Source: Cantharellus purpuraceus (taxonomy: Eukaryota; Basidiomycota; Agaricomycetes; Cantharellales; Hydnaceae). Taken from it: a DNA stretch of 64,000 nucleotides. Location: contig JALBUN010000010.1 of the NCBI GenBank assembly GCA_025174535.1, positions 806,001 through 870,000 on the forward strand, in the 5' to 3' direction. Positions 61,629-64,000 of the stretch are shown here, one piece after another; position 1 is the stretch's first letter; each line of letters starts with the position of its first letter. The translations under genes and the position numbers were made by a program. A model generated the notes under the pieces. That model saw only the letters and a program-made list of their open reading frames with translations, made no database searches and was not told where the DNA came from.

Positions 61629-63680
61629 TCATACACGACTAAATAGGTGTTTCATCACCTTCCCCAAGGCGTCCAATTTGCTAGTTGATCCAACACCGCT
61701 TCCCAGCACGCCATGGATTACAAAATGAACCGCCATAATTTGCGGGAACTCGCACCGCTCAATATTACTTGAAACTGGATTGTCCTCCCCTAGCAAATGA
61801 CGTATCGTGTCGATAGTCAGAAAAGACTTGAGCCAGTCCCACTTGCTCTGCTCCAGCGTAGCATGTCCTCCTGAGCAGAAGAAGCCCACATTGACATTCG
61901 GGCCTTTATCGCCAGATCGCGCATACACGGTGTGGCCTAAAGGTACACGAATAGTTGGTCCAAAATTTGATAAGGGAACAGGGGAAACAGTCTCATACGA
62001 GAGCTGTTTGGGCACCTGAGAGGGGGTCAATAAGGGGATAGATTCGACGACGACGAGACTTCTATGAGGGAAATGGATTATTTGAGTAGTGAATGAGCGG
62101 GGAAGTAGTCCTGGCCAGAACTCTAAAAAGGGTTTAGGCTGAGCAGTTCGGGTATCCATGTTAGGTGTTATTCCAGGAAATCCAGAGAGCAAGTTGCTAA
62201 GAGCAACTCGGGTTGCGTTGCCGACTATTACTGGCGACGAGGCTTGAATGAATATTCTATTGACTTAAGGTTTGTTAGGTATTCTAGTCAGCGAAGAACC
62301 TCATTCTTACCGCATTTGAGTCGTTGCTTTCTGTTGGCTGGTAGGATCATCCATGACGGAGCCATACAACTGGTATTCCAGGACAGAGATATCACCGTTG
62401 GCAAGCTCTTGCTTTAGTATCATGTTTGTCATTGTCTTGAAACTTTCAAACTTCTCTTGAATGTCAAGGCCCACGGGATGCACAGAAAACTCCGCCTGAT
62501 ATCCACCTCGAGCCTGTATGGCCACTTTCAGTGTTGGAGGTGCTGGCAGGCCCTTGACATTGCTGATGCGAACGCGATTGGCCCCATCAGGCGTAAACGT
62601 GACATTTGTGAAGTCAGCAATCACATCTGGGTTGAAGTAAATCGGACCTTGGAGCTCGTATCTAAAACCAATAATGTGATTAATTGAAGACAGGCATTGC
62701 CAAAGGTTGGCAACGTACAAAAACTGAGTCTTTACGGTTTCGACGGATACGAGACCGTTCTGATCCGGGTGCTTGGTGATAACGCTTGATCCATCCCAAT
62801 TAATCTCAACGATAGGATGAGACAGGTCAAAGAAGGTTGGCATCAAACGCTTGAAACCAGGAAAGTTTCCACCTGTCTGTAGGAGATCAGGAGGGACGTC
62901 CCGCATAAATAATATATTATAGCACTCACCACATATGGGCCGCACTCCACCAGATGGCCGGCTGCTAGTGCATGGGCTAGTTTGTCGAAGTCACCATGTT
63001 GCCATTTATGCCACCATGCAGCCAGTGCGATCACTGGACTTGCATCAGTGACTCTTCCAGTGATAACTATGTCTGCGCCTTCCTGCAGTGCCTTGACGAT
63101 CCCCCACGCACCGATGTACGCACTGGCAGCAATTGGCTTCTTTCCCCACTCTTTTAAAGTGGCTCCGTTGTGAAGATGGATGACTTGTTCCGGGGAGCGT
63201 TCACAGGGGAGTAATACATCGTCACCTTCTACCCATGCGACTACCTTGCGTTTACCCACGCTGGATATTTCATCTAGAGCCTTTTGAACTTCGGTTGCAA
63301 GCTGCTTAGGGTTGAAAGCGCCGGCATTGACCACCAGCTTGAGGTCTTTGGAAGTAAACTGTCGTATAGCGAGTCTAAATGATTGAAGAAACGGCATTTC
63401 ATAGCCTTTCGTTGGGTCCTCGATATACTCCAATGCCTTCCAGGGTAGGTTCATCTAGAAACATCGTGGTCATTATAGCCTGGAGCTGCTGGCGCTGGTC
63501 ACACCTCTGAGAGCCAGTCACCGACGATAGCGTCGACGGGACTTGCCCCTGAAAGCATTTGCACCATGGCATCTTGTCCTGTGGAATGGCATCATAAAGT
63601 CGATGAAACATATGTCGTCGGCAACACATACGATCGCCAGTTGCCCCGCTGATATTGCCAATAACAATAGGCCGAACCAT
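61629..63680 (-). CDS. AtuA-like acyclic terpene utilisation family protein (DUF1446)
   Basis: Members of this family occur in bacterial citronellol/geraniol catabolism clusters (AtuA) and in many fungi; the reaction is not established. The start ATG at 63680 gives MVRPIVIGNISGATGDRM, then after introns DAMVQMLSGASPVDAIVGDW, VNAGAFNPKQLATEVQKALD, VVAWVEGDDVLLPC, DIVITGRVTDASPVIALAAW, HALAAGHLVECGPYV, GNFPGFKRLMPTFFDLSHPI and GLVSVETVKTQFLYELQGPI. The C-terminal ferredoxin-like AtuA domain reads LGHTVYARSGDKGPNVNVGF, then FLTIDTIRHLLGEDN and the tail GVGSTSKLDALGKVMKHL. The stop is at 61631-61629. It converges with POL12, 182 bases apart. No other terpene genes lie nearby. Confidence 0.85.
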
Positions 63681-64000
63681 GGTTGCGAGTCACTACGCGT
63701 TCAACTCTGTTCAGGTCTGGTAAGCTCTCCTTAAATAAAGACGCATACAGGGTAGCAGGCCTGGGAGCCTTGTTGCCTCCGAGAGAATGTGGGAAATTCC
63801 TGAAGTCAGGGGAACTCGGTGTCCGACCCAACGCCTCTGGAGGCCAATTGCATTTCAGGTGATGCCTACGGTGCACCCTGATCACCGCTTCAATCAAAAT
63901 TGTTACTTATAGAAGTTTGGAATTAAGTTGCCAAGTGACGTGCTGAGTATAACTCGCTAAATGTACAGGTTGAGATTGGGTTAGTGTTGCGGAGTGACGC
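63681..64000. other. Promoter side of the AtuA-like gene
   Basis: About 320 bases to the window edge. A minus-strand frame (63592-63897) overlaps the gene start in another phase and has no motif. Nothing else was recognised. Confidence 0.4.

Overview
This is nuclear DNA from a filamentous basidiomycete fungus, most likely an Agaricomycete. The genes are dense and split by many introns of about 40-70 bases with GT..AG ends. The gene set includes fungal-type Pkc1, Igo1, Dad1, Pex8, She9/Mdm33, Dug2 and a signalling mucin, and the LTR elements fit too. There is no bacterial operon logic. Gene models were spliced by eye, so outer ends are firmer than every internal junction.

Layout. 1-5202 (+): the 3' end of MYG1 and a large RING-H2 protein. 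5515-6624 (-): electron transfer flavoprotein beta. 8563-9739 (+): urease GTPase UreG, with a 583-bp inverted-repeat element just upstream. 9740-12514 is gene-poor with one weak candidate. 12515-16174 (-) DUG2 and 16287-17799 (+) an RPAP3-like TPR protein share a 112-bp divergent promoter. From 18103 to 32537 seven minus-strand genes follow: a Rap1/Myb-like protein, a ZNG1/CobW GTPase, an Msb2-like mucin with four 144-bp repeats, ribosomal protein uL23, an unrecognised spliced gene and a Ser-rich coiled-coil protein. 34628-38699 (-) is protein kinase C. 38761-39418 (+) is a broken gene.

39758-44181 is a nest of LTRs, mostly without internal coding sequence. One complete LTR (A) faces a near-identical partial copy (D) in opposite orientation, giving long palindromic arms. 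Each arm carries an 11 x 12-bp array of TGACTC-type sites and a TATA box.

44877-54444 (-): PEX8, SHE9/MDM33, NADPH-cytochrome P450 reductase and a membrane-anchored SET protein. 54712-61446 (+): DAD1, an acidic unknown gene, IGO1 and the DNA polymerase alpha B subunit. 61629-63680 (-): an AtuA-like (DUF1446) enzyme.

Most genes are single-copy housekeeping genes and do not form an obvious cluster. Loose themes are stress and nutrient signalling (Msb2-like mucin, Pkc1, Igo1), metal GTPases (UreG, ZNG1), mitochondria and peroxisomes (ETFB, She9, Pex8), and chromosome biology (Dad1, Pol12, Myb and SET proteins). The least explained pieces are the palindromic LTR nest, the repeat element in front of ureG, the multi-Myb protein and three spliced genes that I cannot name.
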